46,453 nucleotides of DNA from Microbacterium sp. (GTDB lineage: Bacteria; Actinomycetota; Actinomycetes; Actinomycetales; Microbacteriaceae): NCBI GenBank assembly GCA_003248655.1, contig QFPM01000021.1:1-46453 (forward strand), read 5' to 3'. Shown piece by piece: positions 16,216-25,314 of the stretch. The notes under the pieces are model-generated. The model did not search any database. It saw nothing but the letters and a program-made list of their open reading frames with translations, and had not been told where the DNA came from. Every line of letters begins with the position of its first letter. The first letter of the stretch is position 1. The position numbers and the translations under genes were made by a program.

Positions 16216-19200
16216 CTAATTTCGTGGCCAGTTGCGTTTCTCGGTGTCGACCGTGTCGCCCCAGCCGTTGATGTCGACCCAGACGTCGTAGCCGTCGGCG
16301 CCGAGGTAGCAGCTGAGCTGCTGCGATCCGCTGCCGCCGCTGAAGTCGACCGGGTTGTTGTACGTGCCGACGCGTCCGCCGCCGTACTCGCACGCGACGG
16401 TGCGCGATCCGATGTCTTCGGCGTTGCGCCAGTTGACGACGAAGTAGTAGCACCCGTTGACGCACCCCGCCGCCGCGTTGAGCGCGCCGCGCGTGACCCA
16501 CACCTGCGGGTCGGGCTTGGGGTCGCTCGTCGCCGTGTCGGATGCCGTGGTCGTCTGCCCTGCCGCGGTCGTCCGCACCGAGAGGGTGCGCGTCGTGCTG
16601 TAGCCGACGCTGTAGCTCTCGCTGCCGTTCGCGGCGACCGTGCGCCATCCGCGTCCGTCGCCGGTGTTGATCTGCGTCGTGATGTCGCGGCCGTTGCGAG
16701 AGGGCGAGGTCCAGCTCATCGTGATCGTGCGGTCGCCGCCGTTCGCCCGGGCCGTGGGGTTGCCGATCGGACCGTACGGCGAGACGGCGTTCGAGGTGTT
16801 CGAGGCCCCGCTCGCGAACTGCGACCCGTCGACCGTCGACACGGCGCGCACCCGGATCGTGTAGGTGCCGTTGTTGTTGACCTGGCCGTTGCCGATCGTG
16901 CCCGACCCGTTCGTGCCGCCGGCGACCCAGTCGCTGCGCCAGCCGCCACCGCCCACCGAGTACTGGTACTGGATCTCGCCCGCGGCGGCGCCGTTCGCCG
17001 CTCCCGCCGTCCAGGTCACGCCGACCTGGTTGTTCCCCTCGCTCGCGGCGACGCCCGTGGGCGCTCCGGGCGCGGTCACGCCGCGGCGGGGTGCGGAGGT
17101 GGGGCTGTACTGACCCGGGCCGGCCTTGTTGGTCGCGCGCACGTCGAAGGTGTAGCTCGTCGTCGAGGTGTCGACCACGACGGCCTGGCTCGTCTGGCCG
17201 GCCGGCACCGCCACCGTGCGGACGACGGTCGCGCCCTGCTTGATGCGCAGCTCGTACCCCGAGATCGCATCGCCGTTGTTCGCCGGCTGGTTCCAGTTGA
17301 CCTGGATCTGCGCCTGCTGGCCGACGGGGTCGAGCAGTGTCGTCGTGGGCGCGTTCGGCGCCGACGGCGGCGCGGCGGGCACCATCGTCGCCGACCAGGG
17401 GCTGAACTCGCTCGGCTCGGGTGCGCGGTTGTGGGCGCGCACACGCACCTGATAGGCGACGCCGTTCTCGAGGCCCTCCCACGTGAGGCTCGTCGCCGCG
17501 ACGCCCGTCTTCTGCACGATGCCGGAGGGCGGAGCGGGCGAGATCTCGAGCGTGTACGACTCGATGGGCGAGCCTTCCGTCCGCGGCGCGACCCACGAGA
17601 CCCGCAGGCTCCGGTCACCGAAGGCGAGCGTCGGCGGCGCGGGGGTGTCGGGGCGCACGTCGGGCCGCGCCGTCTCGGACTGCGGCGAAGGATCGGAGGT
17701 GCCCACCTTGTTCGTCGCGGTGACGGTGAAGTTGTACTCGACGTTGTTCGTGAGCCCGTCGAGCGTGCACGTCGTCGAGGCGCACTGCTTGAGGTAGCCG
17801 CCCGCGAACGACGACACGGTGTAGCCGGTGATGGGCGATCCGTTGTCGATCGGCGGCGTCCACGAGAGCACAACCGTGCGGCTCTGCACGCTCGAGACGA
17901 CGGGCTTGCCGGGCGCGTCGGGGCGCCCCTGGACCGTGATTCGGATGCGGCCCTCGACGGCGCGGTCGGGATCGTTCGTGGCATCCGTCACCCGGTAGCG
18001 CACGACGATGACGCCCACGTAATCGTCGGCGCTCGTCACTTCGACGCGATCACCGACGACCGAGACCTGCGTCACCTTCCCGCTCTCGGGGACGGCGCTC
18101 TGGATCTTCAGCGGGGTGTCGGGGAACGGGTTGACGTCGTTGGCGAGCACGGCCACAGACTCGGTCGAGCCCTGGTCGGACTGCTCGATGACGTCGTCGT
18201 TCGCGCTCGCGAGCTGGCGCGTCGACGCGGTCACCGTCACCGAGATCGTGGCCTCGGCCGGTTCGGTCTCGCCGTCATCGGCGGTGACCGTGAGGAGCGC
18301 ACGCGTTCCCTTCGGGGTGTCGGCGGCGGCCGAGACGCGCAGCGTGGTGCCCTCGACCTCGGCGGTCATGCCCTGCGGCGTCGAGCCCTTGATGCGGAAC
18401 GTGAGGTTGCCCTGGTCTTCGGGATCGGGGTCGGTCGCGAGCGCGGCGAGGTCGAGCGCCGCGGCATCCTCGCCCGGAGCGACGTTCATGGAGGCGCCGG
18501 TCATCGTGGGCGACTGGTTGTCGGGCGGCAGAACCGTGATGGGGATCGTGAGCGTGGCCTTGCGCCCCTCGGGGTCGTCGGGGCCGGTGCCGTCGGTGAC
18601 CTCGAAGGTGAGGGCGTCGGTGCCGAAGTATCCCTTCACCGACGTGTAGACGAGAGTCTTCTGGTCGGAGAAGAGCTGATCGCCGTTCGCGTGCGCCGCC
18701 GTGACCTTCGCCGCCTCGGTGATGATGACCGTCTTGCCCCCGGCGGCGCGCACGTACTTCGACAGGGGCAGTTCGATCGTCTCGCCGCTTTTCACCTCGA
18801 CGGCCTTCGTCGAGATGAGGTTCGGGCCGAGCTCTGCCAGGGCGGGAACGCGGATGAAGGCGGATGCCGTCTGGTCGTCGGCATCGGTGACCGTGTAGGT
18901 GATGAGCTGCGGTTCGTCGGTTACCGTGACCTTCACGTCGCCGCCGCGATGCACCTGGGCGGTGCCGGCGCCCGCACCGAGCACGACCGTCAGCGCGCTC
19001 TTCGTGCCGTCGGGGTCGTCGTCGTTCTCGCGCACGTCGACGACCGCGGTGCCGTCGTCGTCGACGTCTTGCGCGCGCACACGGTCGTCGCGGGCGATCG
19101 GGCGCTGCAGCGGCACGTCGTCGTCGACCGTGATCTGCACGCTCGTCGACGAGCGCAGGCCCCGGGCATCCGTGATCGCGTACTCGACCGAGGTGTTGAG

Positions 19201-22200
19201 CTCGCGATCGGGGGCCGTGATGAGCAGGTACTTGCCGCTCGTGCGCGCCGAGAGACCGGCGACTCCGTCCGGCAGCGTGATGGCGTCGTCGGGCGCGAAA
19301 CCGAAGGCGTCGCCGTCGGGGTCGGAGTCGTTCGCGAGCACCGGCACCGCCACCTCGCGGCCGGGGCGCATGACGACCTGGTCGCGCACGGCGTAGGGGG
19401 CCTGGTTGGTGGATGCCGCGGGCGCGATCCCGATCTGGATGGGGGCCGTCCCCTCCTTGCCGAGCCGGTCGCGCACGCGATAGGTGAAGGTGTCGACGCC
19501 GACCGACTCGTTGAACGCCTCGTAGGTGAAGAAGTTCGCGCCGGTTTCGACGATGCGGCCCTTCTTCGGGGCATCGGCGATGCCGACGAGCTCCACCGAG
19601 TCGCCGTCCTCGTCGATGCCGTCGAGCGGCACCGGGATCTCGACCTGCGAACCGCTGAGCGTGCGCGCCGTGAGGTCGCGAGGCCGCGGAGCGGAGTTCG
19701 CCTCGTCGTTGCGCGGCAGGATCTGGATCGTGATGTAGCCGGCGTCGCGCTGCCCGGTCGTGTCGACCGCCTCGTACGTCGCGTACACGGTCTTCGGCTC
19801 GGTGCCTGCGCGGAAGCGCACGGTGTCTTCCGAGACGAACGCCTCGCCATCCGCTTCGTCGATCAGCGGCGGCACGAGCGCCGATTCGACGTGGATCGTG
19901 TCGCCGTTCGGGTGGTAGTCGTTCTCGAGCACCGGGATCGTCACGGTGTCGCCGACCCGGACGACGACCTGATCGTCGTTGGCGACCGGCGGGCGCAGGC
20001 GCGAAGGGGCAGGCACGGGGATGACGACGATCTCGCCGTCGGCCGAGCGCGATCCGTTCGAGATCGTGTAGCCGATGCGCACCTGCTCGTCGATCGAGGC
20101 GAGGTCACTGATACGCACGGTCTCGTGGCCGAGGACGGCCGCCGCGACCCCCGTTCCGGGATCGACCGTGACGGACTGCACGACGAGGATGCCGCCCGCG
20201 GGATCCGTGTCGTTCGAGAGCACGTTCACGAGCACGTCTCCGCCCGCGGGGAGGAGCGCGACATCACGCACCGCGATGGGCGGCAGGTCTTCGTTCGACT
20301 CCGGCAGCACATCGACGCGCACGAGCCCGCGCACCGAGTTCGGGCCCGCCGACACGAGGTACTGCACGTAGTAGGTGCCCGCCGTCGGAGCGGTGAACGA
20401 GAACGTCTTGTCGGCGTAGTCGGGGACGATCGTCGCGCCCTGCGTCTCGTCGACGCGCGTGAGGCGCAGCTGCTCGCTGCCCGAGCTCGTGTCGTTCGTG
20501 AGCGGGGCGATCGTCACGGTGCGGCCGACGCGCGTCACGACGTGGTCGGCGTTGGTCACCGGCACGGTCGTGCCGAGGGGGCGGATGTCGTAGCGCGCGA
20601 CGCCCGCGCCGCGCTCGGAACCGTCCGAGACGGTGATCGGCATGTCCTTGCGGCCCTGCACGCCGCCGATCGCCCGGTAGGTGATCTGCCCGTCGGAGGT
20701 GAAGTCGGCCTCATCGCCTCCGTCGGGGGCGGCGTCGTACAGGAAGATGTCGTCGCCGTCGGGGTCGATCCAGTCGGGCAGCACGTTGTACGACGCGGTG
20801 CCGCCGGATTCGACCGTGATCGGGGTGACGCGCTTCTGCACGGGCGGGGAGTTCACGTCCGGCCCGTGGACGGTGAGGGTGACGGATGCCGTGGCCTCGC
20901 CCCCGCGCCCGTCTTCGACGGTGTAGCGGAAGGTCGTCGACCCGCTGGCATCCTCGGGCGTTGTGATCTGCAGCGCCGCGCCGTTGTGGATCGGCTCGAT
21001 CGTTCCGAACGTGGGCACCTGCGACACCGCCGCGACGAGCACGTCGCCGTCGGCATCCGTGTCGTTGTCGAGGACGGGGAGGACGGTGGTGCGGCCCGGA
21101 CGGATGCCGTACTCGTCGTCCTGCGCGATCGGCGGCGTGTTCACGTCGCTGCGCTCGGGGAGGCTCGTCTGCACCGTCTCTTCGGTGGTCTCCTCCTCTT
21201 CGTCACCCTCGCCCTCGGGCGGGGTGATGTCGAGCCAGTTGTCGACGCGCTGCATGGCGTCGGAGGCCATCCAGGCGGCGCCGCCGAAGACGTCGTTGAG
21301 CACGACGACGTCGCGATTCACCCGGAAGCGCAGCTCGCTCGTCGGCTCGAGGCCCTCGATCTCCTGCGCGAGGTCGTCGCCGTCGCCGGGGCAGTCGCGC
21401 ACGAAGCGGCCCGAGCCCGACCAGGCGCCGTACGCGCACCCCGCGACGAAGACGGGCTCGGCGGGCGTGCCCTTCGGGCCGCCGCTCGGGGTTGTGACCG
21501 GGTCGCCGCCGCCGAGCGGCACCCGCACGAGGTCGGTCGGGGTCGCGAGGGTGAGCGCGTCGGCATCCGCCGAGGGCTGCTGCAACACGGCATCCGCCGG
21601 CACCTCGACGCGCGAGCCGTCGCCGCCGTAGAGGGTGTTCGTGTCTTCATCGAGGACGAACGGCGTCGTGCCGACGACCGTCATCGACAGCGTGTGCTCG
21701 GTCTCGACGCCGTCGAGGCTGCGCGACGACTTCTCAACGGTGATGCCCTCGTCGCCGGGGCCGTAGGTGCGCAGCGTCGCGTCTTCGGCGGATGCCACGT
21801 ACACGGTGCCGTCGACGCCGACCGTGACGCGGGCGTTCTTGCCTTCGTCGGCGACGGGTTCGGCGCCTTCGGCCCCGATGCCGCTGACGGCGCTGAACGG
21901 GGTCGCCCAGAGAGCTCCCGACGGTTCGAGCACGGCCACGGTCGACGCCCCGAGGGCGACCGCCGAGCCGGGCGCGAGCTGCGCCGAGTCGGAGAGGATG
22001 ACCCGCGCCGGGTCGACCGACGCGATCGACGATCCGACCGTGTCGACGACCATGACGTTCGAGCCGCTCTGCAGGATGTCGTACTCGGAGGATGCCGCCC
22101 GCAGACCGCCGTCGAGCACGCGAGACGAGTGGTTGAAGTGGCCCACCAGCAGGCTCGACTGTTTTGTGACCCAGACGCCGCCGTCGTGCAGGTCGACCTC

Positions 22201-22320
22201 GGTCGTGGGCTTGCCTTCGTAGACGAACGCGAAGAACCCGACGGTGACGGCAGCGACCGTCACGACGCCGGTCGACAGCAGAGTCTTCGGGCGCGCTCGC
22301 AGCCACGCGAACGAGGTCAT
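16216..22320 (-). CDS. Giant membrane-anchored protein with Ig/cadherin-like and fibronectin III repeats
   Basis: The protein has 2034 residues. A short cytoplasmic start (MTSFAWLRARPK) is followed by one membrane helix (about 15-35), then a region of about 350 residues with repeated beta strands like a propeller. About ten tandem Ig/cadherin-like modules of 90-100 residues follow, many with the VLxNDxDxDGD type of calcium-binding loop (for example VLDNDTDADGD). Near the C-terminus are four or so fibronectin III domains (for example VVLSWTPPIDNGSPITGY). It should span the cell envelope and bind polymers or other cells. The ATG at 22320 has a strong ribosome site (GGAGGGGAG, 7 bases away). The first gene of the locus, it has its own promoter and palindrome upstream. 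Confidence 0.88.
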   Translation of the reverse strand: MTSFAWLRARPKTLLSTGVVTVAAVTVGFFAFVYEGKPTTEVDLHDGGVWVTKQSSLLVGHFNHSSRVLDGGLRAASSEYDILQSGSNVMVVDTVGSSIASVDPARVILSDSAQLAPGSAVALGASTVAVLEPSGALWATPFSAVSGIGAEGAEPVADEGKNARVTVGVDGTVYVASAEDATLRTYGPGDEGITVEKSSRSLDGVETEHTLSMTVVGTTPFVLDEDTNTLYGGDGSRVEVPADAVLQQPSADADALTLATPTDLVRVPLGGGDPVTTPSGGPKGTPAEPVFVAGCAYGAWSGSGRFVRDCPGDGDDLAQEIEGLEPTSELRFRVNRDVVVLNDVFGGAAWMASDAMQRVDNWLDITPPEGEGDEEEETTEETVQTSLPERSDVNTPPIAQDDEYGIRPGRTTVLPVLDNDTDADGDVLVAAVSQVPTFGTIEPIHNGAALQITTPEDASGSTTFRYTVEDGRGGEATASVTLTVHGPDVNSPPVQKRVTPITVESGGTASYNVLPDWIDPDGDDIFLYDAAPDGGDEADFTSDGQITYRAIGGVQGRKDMPITVSDGSERGAGVARYDIRPLGTTVPVTNADHVVTRVGRTVTIAPLTNDTSSGSEQLRLTRVDETQGATIVPDYADKTFSFTAPTAGTYYVQYLVSAGPNSVRGLVRVDVLPESNEDLPPIAVRDVALLPAGGDVLVNVLSNDTDPAGGILVVQSVTVDPGTGVAAAVLGHETVRISDLASIDEQVRIGYTISNGSRSADGEIVVIPVPAPSRLRPPVANDDQVVVRVGDTVTIPVLENDYHPNGDTIHVESALVPPLIDEADGEAFVSEDTVRFRAGTEPKTVYATYEAVDTTGQRDAGYITIQILPRNDEANSAPRPRDLTARTLSGSQVEIPVPLDGIDEDGDSVELVGIADAPKKGRIVETGANFFTYEAFNESVGVDTFTYRVRDRLGKEGTAPIQIGIAPAASTNQAPYAVRDQVVMRPGREVAVPVLANDSDPDGDAFGFAPDDAITLPDGVAGLSARTSGKYLLITAPDRELNTSVEYAITDARGLRSSTSVQITVDDDVPLQRPIARDDRVRAQDVDDDGTAVVDVRENDDDPDGTKSALTVVLGAGAGTAQVHRGGDVKVTVTDEPQLITYTVTDADDQTASAFIRVPALAELGPNLISTKAVEVKSGETIELPLSKYVRAAGGKTVIITEAAKVTAAHANGDQLFSDQKTLVYTSVKGYFGTDALTFEVTDGTGPDDPEGRKATLTIPITVLPPDNQSPTMTGASMNVAPGEDAAALDLAALATDPDPEDQGNLTFRIKGSTPQGMTAEVEGTTLRVSAAADTPKGTRALLTVTADDGETEPAEATISVTVTASTRQLASANDDVIEQSDQGSTESVAVLANDVNPFPDTPLKIQSAVPESGKVTQVSVVGDRVEVTSADDYVGVIVVRYRVTDATNDPDRAVEGRIRITVQGRPDAPGKPVVSSVQSRTVVLSWTPPIDNGSPITGYTVSSFAGGYLKQCASTTCTLDGLTNNVEYNFTVTATNKVGTSDPSPQSETARPDVRPDTPAPPTLAFGDRSLRVSWVAPRTEGSPIESYTLEISPAPPSGIVQKTGVAATSLTWEGLENGVAYQVRVRAHNRAPEPSEFSPWSATMVPAAPPSAPNAPTTTLLDPVGQQAQIQVNWNQPANNGDAISGYELRIKQGATVVRTVAVPAGQTSQAVVVDTSTTSYTFDVRATNKAGPGQYSPTSAPRRGVTAPGAPTGVAASEGNNQVGVTWTAGAANGAAAGEIQYQYSVGGGGWRSDWVAGGTNGSGTIGNGQVNNNGTYTIRVRAVSTVDGSQFASGASNTSNAVSPYGPIGNPTARANGGDRTITMSWTSPSRNGRDITTQINTGDGRGWRTVAANGSESYSVGYSTTRTLSVRTTAAGQTTTASDTATSDPKPDPQVWVTRGALNAAAGCVNGCYYFVVNWRNAEDIGSRTVACEYGGGRVGTYNNPVDFSGGSGSQQLSCYLGADGYDVWVDINGWGDTVDTEKRNWPRN

Positions 22321-22411
22321 CGTCGGCTCGGCTCCCCTCCGGGCTCGTATTCGTTTGCGTGGCGTCGGGACCTGGTGCTGAATCAGGCGCACACGTCGTG
22401 CAGACCCCGCT

Positions 22412-22468
22412 AGCCTACGTCACCGCGTCGCAGAGCCTGAACTCCCGCCGATGGGGAGAACTGCCCAT
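22412..22468 (-). promoter_or_regulatory. Promoter and palindromic box at the head of the locus
   Basis: The 18-bp palindrome ATGGGGAGAACTGCCCAT lies at 22451-22468. A TANNNT -10 (TAGGCT on the minus strand, 22417-22412) is 33 bp downstream, and the start codon follows at 22320. The palindrome matches the one at 721-738 in all symmetric positions (ATGGGNAGNNCTNCCCAT). Its position just upstream of the -35 region suits an activator. The rest of the 303-bp gap (22470-22623) shows nothing I can name. Confidence 0.55.
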
Positions 22469-22623
22469 GGGCACGTTGTGTGCGTGCCGGCGCCGAGGCG
22501 GCCGATGTCTCCCGCGTGCTGATCCGAACGGCAAGGCCTCCGGGGCGACACGCCGCGGTTCGGTGCTGGATGCCCGGCGAGTCGCCTCCACCGCCGTGCA
22601 GTTGGGTCGCGGGAGGGTAAGCG

Positions 22624-24972
22624 TCACCCGCCGACGTAGCGGGCGAGGTGCTGCGCGGTGAGCGTTGTGCCGTCTGCGACCAGGGCGGCCGGGGTGCCCT
22701 CGAAGACGACGCGTCCGCCGTCGCGGCCGGCGCCCGGGCCGACGTCGATGATCCAGTCGGCGTGCGCCATGACGGCCTGGTGATGCTCGATGACGATGAC
22801 CGAGCCGCCGGCATCCACGAGGCGATCCATGAGCGCGAGCAGGTTGTCGACGTCGGCGAGGTGAAGGCCGGTGGTGGGCTCGTCGAGCACGAACACCGCC
22901 CCGGGCTTCGCCATCGAGATCGCGAGCTTGAGGCGCTGACGCTCACCACCCGACAAGGTGCTCAGCGCCTGCCCGAGGGTGATGTAGCCGAGGCCCACGT
23001 CGATCATGCGCGCGAGCGTCGTGTGCGCGGGGCCCGTCGCGATGAACGCGGCCGCCTCGTCGGCGCTCATCGCGAGCACCTCGGCGATGTTCCTGCCGTC
23101 GAGCGTGTACCCGAGCACCTCGTCGCTGAATCCCGAGCCCTCGCACAGGTCGCACCGGGTCTCGACGCTCTGCGTGAAGCCGAGGTTCGTGATGATCACG
23201 CCGAGCCCTCGGCATGCGGGGCACGCGCCCTCGGAGTTGGCGCTGAACAGCCCCGGCTTCACGCCGTTGGCCTTCGCGAAGGCGGCGCGAATCGTGTCGA
23301 GGATGCCGGTGTACGTCGCCGGGCTCGACCGGCGCGACCCCTTGATCGGCGTCTGGTCGACGACCACGACATCGGCATCCGCCGGCAGCGACCCATGGAT
23401 CAGCGACGACTTGCCCGACCCCGCAACCCCCGTGATGACGGTCAGGATGCCGAGGGGCACATCGACATCGACATCCCTCAGATTGTGCAGGTTGGCTCCG
23501 CGGATCGCGATCGCCCCGGTGCGCTCGCGCGTGGTCGGCTTCAGGCGCGCCCGGTGGTCGACATGCCGCCCGGTGACGGTGTCGGAAGAGCGAAGGCCCG
23601 CCACATCGCCCTCATACGTGATGCGGCCGCCGTGGCGTCCGGCGCCCGGGCCGAGATCGACGATGTGATCGGCGATCGCGATCACCTCGGGCTTGTGCTC
23701 GACGACGAGCACCGTGTTGCCCTTGTCGCGCAGAAGAAGAAGCAGCTCGTTCATCCGCTGGATGTCGTGCGGATGCAGGCCCGTGGTCGGCTCGTCGAAG
23801 ACGTAGGTCATGTCGGTGAGGCTCGAACCGAGGTGCCGGATCATCTTGGTGCGCTGCGCCTCGCCGCCCGAGAGCGTGCCGCTCGCCCGATCCAGCGAGA
23901 GGTAGCCGAGCCCGATGTCGACGAAGGAGTCGAGCGTGGCACGCAGGCCCTCGAGCAGCGGCGCGACGCTCGCGTCGTCGATGGATGCCGCCCAGGCCGC
24001 CAGATCGGTGATCTGCATCGCCGCGGCATCCGCAATGCTCACCCCCGCGATCTTCGACGACCGGGCCCCCTCGTTGAGCCGCGTGCCGTCACATGCCGCA
24101 CACGGCATGAACTTCACAGCTCGGTCGACGAACGCGCCGATGTGAGGCTGCAGGCTGTCGCGATCCTTCTGCAGCATCGACTTCGTGACCTTCGGGATGA
24201 GCCCTTCGTAGGTCATGTTGGTGCTCGCGATGCGGACCTTGGTCTGCTCGCGGTACAGCAGGTCGTGGAGCTCCGTCTCGGAGTAGTCGCGGATGGGCTT
24301 GTCGGCGTCGACGAATCCCGACTCGGCATAGACGCGCACCATCCAGCCGTCGGGGGTGTAGCCGGGCACCCGGATCGCTCCGCCGGCGAGCGACAGCGAC
24401 CGGTCGAGCAGCTCGTCGAGGTCGATGTCGCTCACCTGTCCGAGCCCTTCGCACGCGGGACACATGCCACCCGTGACGGTGAACTCTACGTGTTCGGTCT
24501 TGCCCTTCGAGGTGCGGTCGCCCGCGGCGGTCACGCTCGGCACATTGAACGAGAACGCCTGCGGCGACCCGACATGCGGCTGCCCGATGCGACTGAACAG
24601 CAGGCGCAGCATGGCGTGCACGTCGGTCGCGGTGCCGACGGTCGAGCGAGCGTTGCTGCCCATCCGCTCCTGATCGACGACGATCGCGGGGCTGATGTTC
24701 TCGAGCGCGTCGACGTCGGGGCGGCTCAGCTGGCCCATGAACTGCTGCACGAACGTCGGGTAGGTCTCGTTGATGAGGCGCTGCGACTCGTTCGCGATCG
24801 TGCCGAACACGAGGCTCGATTTGCCCGACCCGCTGACCCCGGTGAACACGGTCAGCCGGCGCTTCGGGATCTCGACGTCGATGCCCTGCAGGTTGTTCTC
24901 GCGCGCCCCGACGACGCGGATCACTTCGTGTGAATCGGCGACGTGAGCGCTGCGTTCCGGTGCGGATGCCAT
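22624..24972 (-). CDS. UvrA2-type excinuclease ABC subunit A-like ATPase
   Basis: The protein has 782 residues, shorter than true UvrA (about 950). It has two ABC cassettes: Walker A GVSGSGKSS near 45 and GVAGSGKSS near 510, with signatures LSGGEAQR and LSGGERQR. Zinc-type CxxC pairs are present (CPACEGLG; CDLCEGSGF). The missing length fits loss of the UvrB-binding region, as in UvrA2/DrrC proteins linked to tolerance of DNA-binding drugs. Function in drug tolerance is inference. No neighbouring exporter or uvrB is seen. The start ATG at 24972 fits the family N-terminus. Confidence 0.88.
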   Translation of the reverse strand: MASAPERSAHVADSHEVIRVVGARENNLQGIDVEIPKRRLTVFTGVSGSGKSSLVFGTIANESQRLINETYPTFVQQFMGQLSRPDVDALENISPAIVVDQERMGSNARSTVGTATDVHAMLRLLFSRIGQPHVGSPQAFSFNVPSVTAAGDRTSKGKTEHVEFTVTGGMCPACEGLGQVSDIDLDELLDRSLSLAGGAIRVPGYTPDGWMVRVYAESGFVDADKPIRDYSETELHDLLYREQTKVRIASTNMTYEGLIPKVTKSMLQKDRDSLQPHIGAFVDRAVKFMPCAACDGTRLNEGARSSKIAGVSIADAAAMQITDLAAWAASIDDASVAPLLEGLRATLDSFVDIGLGYLSLDRASGTLSGGEAQRTKMIRHLGSSLTDMTYVFDEPTTGLHPHDIQRMNELLLLLRDKGNTVLVVEHKPEVIAIADHIVDLGPGAGRHGGRITYEGDVAGLRSSDTVTGRHVDHRARLKPTTRERTGAIAIRGANLHNLRDVDVDVPLGILTVITGVAGSGKSSLIHGSLPADADVVVVDQTPIKGSRRSSPATYTGILDTIRAAFAKANGVKPGLFSANSEGACPACRGLGVIITNLGFTQSVETRCDLCEGSGFSDEVLGYTLDGRNIAEVLAMSADEAAAFIATGPAHTTLARMIDVGLGYITLGQALSTLSGGERQRLKLAISMAKPGAVFVLDEPTTGLHLADVDNLLALMDRLVDAGGSVIVIEHHQAVMAHADWIIDVGPGAGRDGGRVVFEGTPAALVADGTTLTAQHLARYVGG

Positions 24973-25024
24973 GGCGACAGTCTGCCCTCCTGGGCCGCCG
25001 CGCGGGGCCGGGTGGTGGCCGCGC

Positions 25025-25118
25025 GGCTAACTCCTCCACATCGGGCGCGAGAGGCGAGGGCTGCCCCGAGATCCCGTGGCCGCCGCGCCGCGGCGACCCC
25101 GGATGGGAGGAGTTAGCC
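25025..25118. repeat. Palindromic element group C, intergenic copy
   Basis: Perfect 13-bp terminal arms GGCTAACTCCTCC (25025-25037) and GGAGGAGTTAGCC (25106-25118) enclose a GC-rich 68-bp interior. It lies upstream of the UvrA2-like gene, within a 342-bp gap (24973-25314). The ends resemble those of the in-frame copy at 34387-34461. Confidence 0.65.
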
Positions 25119-25124
25119 ACACGG

Positions 25125-25253
25125 TCAGCCCGCGAGGCGGGCGGCGATGCCAGAAAGCGCGAGCTCGAGCTGGCGCGCGAAGCGGGTGTCGGCGGTGATC
25201 CGTTCGTGTCGCGCGATCCGCGCGGGGTCCGAGGCCGACGCGCGCGGGTGACC
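25125..25253 (-). pseudogene. Possible remnant of a regulator C-terminus
   Basis: A minus-strand open frame of 42 residues ends with TGA at 25125-25127 and reads ...RFARQLELALSGIAARLAG at its end. This resembles the last helix of TetR-type regulators. There is no start codon or DNA-binding part. It could be a decayed gene or chance coding potential. Confidence 0.25.
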
Positions 25254-25314
25254 TCACGGAATGGTGAACAGGACGTCAGCCCCCGAGGGGACCGCCGCCG
25301 TCACCCGCTTCGCG

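Noticed and set aside
15889..22413. Plus-strand open frame of over 2100 codons opposite the Ig-repeat gene
   Set aside because: Its product is Arg/His/Asp-rich without domains and mirrors codon bias of the true minus-strand gene; such antisense frames are common in high-GC DNA.
22624..24972. Canonical UvrA of nucleotide excision repair
   Set aside because: The protein is about 170 residues short of UvrA and seems to lack the UvrB-binding part; no uvrB or uvrC is nearby.
25027..25257. 76-codon minus-strand frame upstream of the UvrA2-like gene
   Set aside because: Its start region is Arg/Pro-rich, it runs through a palindromic element and shows no family resemblance.
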